Assembly: GCA_019347785.1 (NCBI GenBank)
Contig: JAHWKQ010000090.1
Location: forward strand, 1 to 8,276
Direction of reading: 5' to 3'
Source: Actinomycetota bacterium
GTDB lineage: Bacteria; Actinomycetota; Nitriliruptoria; Euzebyales; Egibacteraceae
Length of the DNA: 8,276 nucleotides
Of the stretch, positions 6,751 through 8,276 are shown one piece after another. Under the pieces are notes generated by a model. It searched no databases, had not been told where the DNA came from, and saw only the letters and a list, made by a program, of their open reading frames with translations. The position numbers and the translations under genes were made by a program. Position 1 is the stretch's first letter, and every line of letters starts with the position of its first letter.

Positions 6751-6771
6751 GCCGCCGCGCGACCCGGCGGC
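6751..6771 (+). other. GC hairpin in the pth leader
   Basis: GCCGCCG (6751-6757) can pair with CGGCGGC (6765-6771) across a 7-nt loop, ending four bases before the pth ATG. The 36-nt gap between rplY and pth is almost entirely G and C and contains no recognisable Shine-Dalgarno. The hairpin could limit ribosome access to pth unless ribosomes arrive from rplY. In DNA this rich in CCG/CGG triplets such pairings arise easily, so a regulatory role is only a suggestion. Confidence 0.3.
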
Positions 6772-6775
6772 GCCC

Positions 6776-7366
6776 ATGGCCCGCGACCGGTGGCTCGTCG
6801 TCGGGCTCGGCAACCCCGAGCGCGAGTACCGCGGCACCCGCCACAACGTCGGCGCGGACGCGGTCCGCACGCTGGCGGAGCGGCTCGGCGGTCGCCTGCG
6901 GGCACACCGGGCCGGCGCCCTGGTGGCCGATCTCGTCCAGCGACCCGGGGGGACCCCGCTGTCGCTGGTGGTGCCCACCGGCTACATGAACGAGTCGGGC
7001 GGGCCGGTGCAGCGCGTCGCGGCCTTCTACCGCGCCCCGCCGGAGCGGCTCGTCGTCGTGCACGACGACCTCGACCTGGCCCTGGCCACGCTGCGGCTCA
7101 GGCGCGGCGGCGGGACCGCCGGCCACCACGGGCTCGCCGACATCCGCCGGCGCCTGGGCACCGGCGACTTCTACCGGGTGCGCCTGGGCATCGGGCGGCC
7201 GCCGGGGCGGATGGACCCCGCCGACTACGTGCTGGGGCGCTTCCCGGCGCGCGAGCGCGAGGCGGTGGACGTCGCGGTGGCCGCCGCCGGCGACGCGGTG
7301 CTCGACCTCGTCGGCGAGGGCCTGGAGGCGGCCCAGAACCGCCATCACGCGCAGCCGTCGCCGTGA
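6776..7366 (+). CDS. pth: Peptidyl-tRNA hydrolase (Pth1 family)
   Basis: Pth cleaves the ester bond of peptidyl-tRNAs released from stalled ribosomes and recycles tRNA; it is usually essential. The 196-residue protein shows GLGNP with Asn13 (E. coli Asn10), YRGTRHNVG with Tyr18 and catalytic His23 (Tyr15 and His20), TGYMNESG with Asn72 (Asn68), and VHDDLDL with Asp97 (Asp93). The following signature, normally GGHNGL, reads GTAGHHGL. His118 therefore occupies the place of the conserved substrate-contacting Asn (E. coli Asn114). The C-terminal FYRVRLGIGRP and DYVLGRF segments are normal. ATG 6776 gives the usual N terminus, although no Shine-Dalgarno is visible and a GC hairpin precedes it, so coupling to rplY is likely. 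Its stop overlaps a possible GTG start for mfd. Neighbours rplY and mfd match the usual actinobacterial order. The family assignment is certain; the effect of the His substitution is unknown. Confidence 0.95.
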   Translation: MARDRWLVVGLGNPEREYRGTRHNVGADAVRTLAERLGGRLRAHRAGALVADLVQRPGGTPLSLVVPTGYMNESGGPVQRVAAFYRAPPERLVVVHDDLDLALATLRLRRGGGTAGHHGLADIRRRLGTGDFYRVRLGIGRPPGRMDPADYVLGRFPAREREAVDVAVAAAGDAVLDLVGEGLEAAQNRHHAQPSP

Positions 7367-7401
7367 CCGGCGGGTTGCCGCCGCCCCCGGCCGAGGACAG
7401 C

Positions 7402-8276
7402 ATGGCGCCCATGCCACCCGCCCCCCTGGCCGCGCTGCTGGAGAGCGGCCGGGCCCGGCTGGCCGACGACCTGCTCCCCGGCCGGCTGCACGTCCCGGGC
7501 GCGCTGCGCCCGTACGCGCTTGCCCTGCTGGCGGAGGGGCCGCCGCTGCTCGTCGTCGTGCCGACCGAGCGGGACGCCGAGGAGGCCGTCGACGGCCTGG
7601 CCGCCTTCCTGGGCGAGGAGGCGGTCGCGGCCTTCCCGGCCTGGGAGACCCTGCCCTACGAGCGCCTGTCACCGCAGCCGGCGACCGTCGGCACCCGCCT
7701 GCGGGTCCTGGACCGGCTGCGCGGGGGCGACGACCGGGCCGCCGCGCTGCGGGCCGTGGTGGCGCCGGTGCGGGCCCTGCTGCAGCCGATGGACCCCCGC
7801 CTGGCCGGGCGGGAGCCGGTGCGGCTGGATGCGGGCTACGCCGGCGGCCTGGACGGGCTGGTCGAGTCGCTGGCCTCCCTCGGCTACACCCGGACCACGC
7901 TGGTGGAGCGTCGCGGCGAGTTCGCCGTGCGCGGCGGGATCGTGGACGTGTTCCCCTCCGCCGAGGACCACCCGGTGCGGGTCGAGTTCTGGGGAGACGA
8001 CGTCGACAGCCTGCGCTCGTTCGCCGTCGCCGACCAGCGCACGATCGCGGTCCGCCGGCACGTGACCGTCGACGCGGCGCGTGAGCTCGTCGTCGACGCC
8101 GAGACGGCCGCCACCGCCCGCCTGCTGGCCGGGCGGGCGCCGGCTCTGGCCGACCAGCTGCGGCTGCTCGCCGACGGCGTCGCGTTCGAGGGGATGGAAG
8201 CCCTGGTCACCGCCATCCACCCAGCCCCGGCCCACCTGCCGGACTTCTTCCCCGCCGGGGCGGGCTCGGCCGTCGT
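7402..8276 (+). CDS. mfd: Transcription-repair coupling factor Mfd, N-terminal part
   Basis: Mfd recognises RNA polymerase stalled at lesions, dislodges it with a dsDNA translocase and recruits UvrA for nucleotide excision repair. The window holds about 291 residues of a protein usually near 1150-1200, so the RNA polymerase-interacting and helicase domains lie downstream. What is present is the UvrB-like N-terminal module: LLVVVPTERDAEEAV, then FPAWETLPYERLSPQPATVGTR from Phe78, then APVRALLQPM, and the hallmark ERRGEFAVRGGIVDVFPS around Glu173-Gly178, followed by VRVEFWGDDVDSLRSF. The frame is intact to the edge. ATG 7402 is preferred, with GAGGA at 7393-7397 four bases upstream. ATG 7411, and GTG 7363 overlapping the pth stop as GTGA, are alternatives in the same frame, so coupling to pth is possible. 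The gene follows pth closely, as in most actinobacteria. Confidence 0.95.
   Translation, partial: MAPMPPAPLAALLESGRARLADDLLPGRLHVPGALRPYALALLAEGPPLLVVVPTERDAEEAVDGLAAFLGEEAVAAFPAWETLPYERLSPQPATVGTRLRVLDRLRGGDDRAAALRAVVAPVRALLQPMDPRLAGREPVRLDAGYAGGLDGLVESLASLGYTRTTLVERRGEFAVRGGIVDVFPSAEDHPVRVEFWGDDVDSLRSFAVADQRTIAVRRHVTVDAARELVVDAETAATARLLAGRAPALADQLRLLADGVAFEGMEALVTAIHPAPAHLPDFFPAGAGSAV

Noticed and set aside
3713..7672. Very long minus-strand open frame of about 1320 codons across prs to mfd
   Set aside because: It runs opposite well-supported genes and through their spacers, has no recognisable domains, and shows the His/Gln/Val/Arg-rich composition expected of the antisense of GC-rich coding DNA, where stops are rare.
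1..8276. tRNA genes, insertion sequences, CRISPR arrays or a novel accessory system
   Set aside because: The gaps between genes are 16, 92, 46, 54, 135, 36 and 35 bp and hold no tRNA-like cloverleaf, transposase remnant or repeat array. All coding space belongs to conserved housekeeping genes.

Overview
The window is a compact, single-strand run of housekeeping genes from a very GC-rich bacterium. By eye it is about three quarters G+C, with strong G/C preference at third codon positions and frequent GTG starts. Gene order (tatD, rsmA, ispE, glmU, prs, rplY, pth, mfd) and protein signatures both point to the Actinomycetota. The signatures are the SPDAGRVR and HKTR...DDMIDTAGT motifs of Prs, a two-domain L25 of the CTC/TL5 type, and the roughly 370-residue transaldolase. 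The order departs from the common actinobacterial layout: tal sits between prs and rplY, and no rpf-type gene separates tatD from rsmA. A deep-branching, very GC-rich class such as Nitriliruptoria is therefore possible, but the lineage below phylum is only a guess.

Layout, all on the plus strand. At 2-301 is the tail of a TatD-family nuclease, cut by the window edge. At 318-1166 is rsmA (16S rRNA A1518/A1519 dimethylation). A good sigma70-type promoter (1175-1204) then leads into ispE (1259-2308, MEP isoprenoid pathway). glmU (2355-3749, UDP-GlcNAc synthesis) and prs (3746-4765, PRPP synthesis) overlap by four bases. tal (4820-5926, transaldolase) follows behind a perfect Shine-Dalgarno. A 135-bp spacer holds a near-perfect 39-nt hairpin and a TCGACA-N17-TACCGT promoter, which opens a second unit: rplY (6062-6739, ribosomal protein L25), pth (6776-7366, peptidyl-tRNA hydrolase) and the start of mfd (7402 to the window end, transcription-repair coupling factor).

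Functionally, the upstream block serves ribosome maturation, isoprenoid and cell-wall precursor supply, and pentose-phosphate/PRPP metabolism. Transaldolase is one of the enzymes that links glycolytic carbon to the ribose-5-phosphate used by Prs next door. The downstream block serves translation (L25, Pth) and transcription-coupled repair (Mfd).

No mobile elements, tRNA genes, CRISPR arrays, defence genes or recognisable novel system were seen. Every stretch longer than 100 bp is accounted for. The points most worth a second look are the hairpin and repeated TCGACA motif around the rplY promoter, a His in place of the usual conserved Asn in Pth, the placement of tal beside prs, and an unusually long IspE with two apparent insertions.
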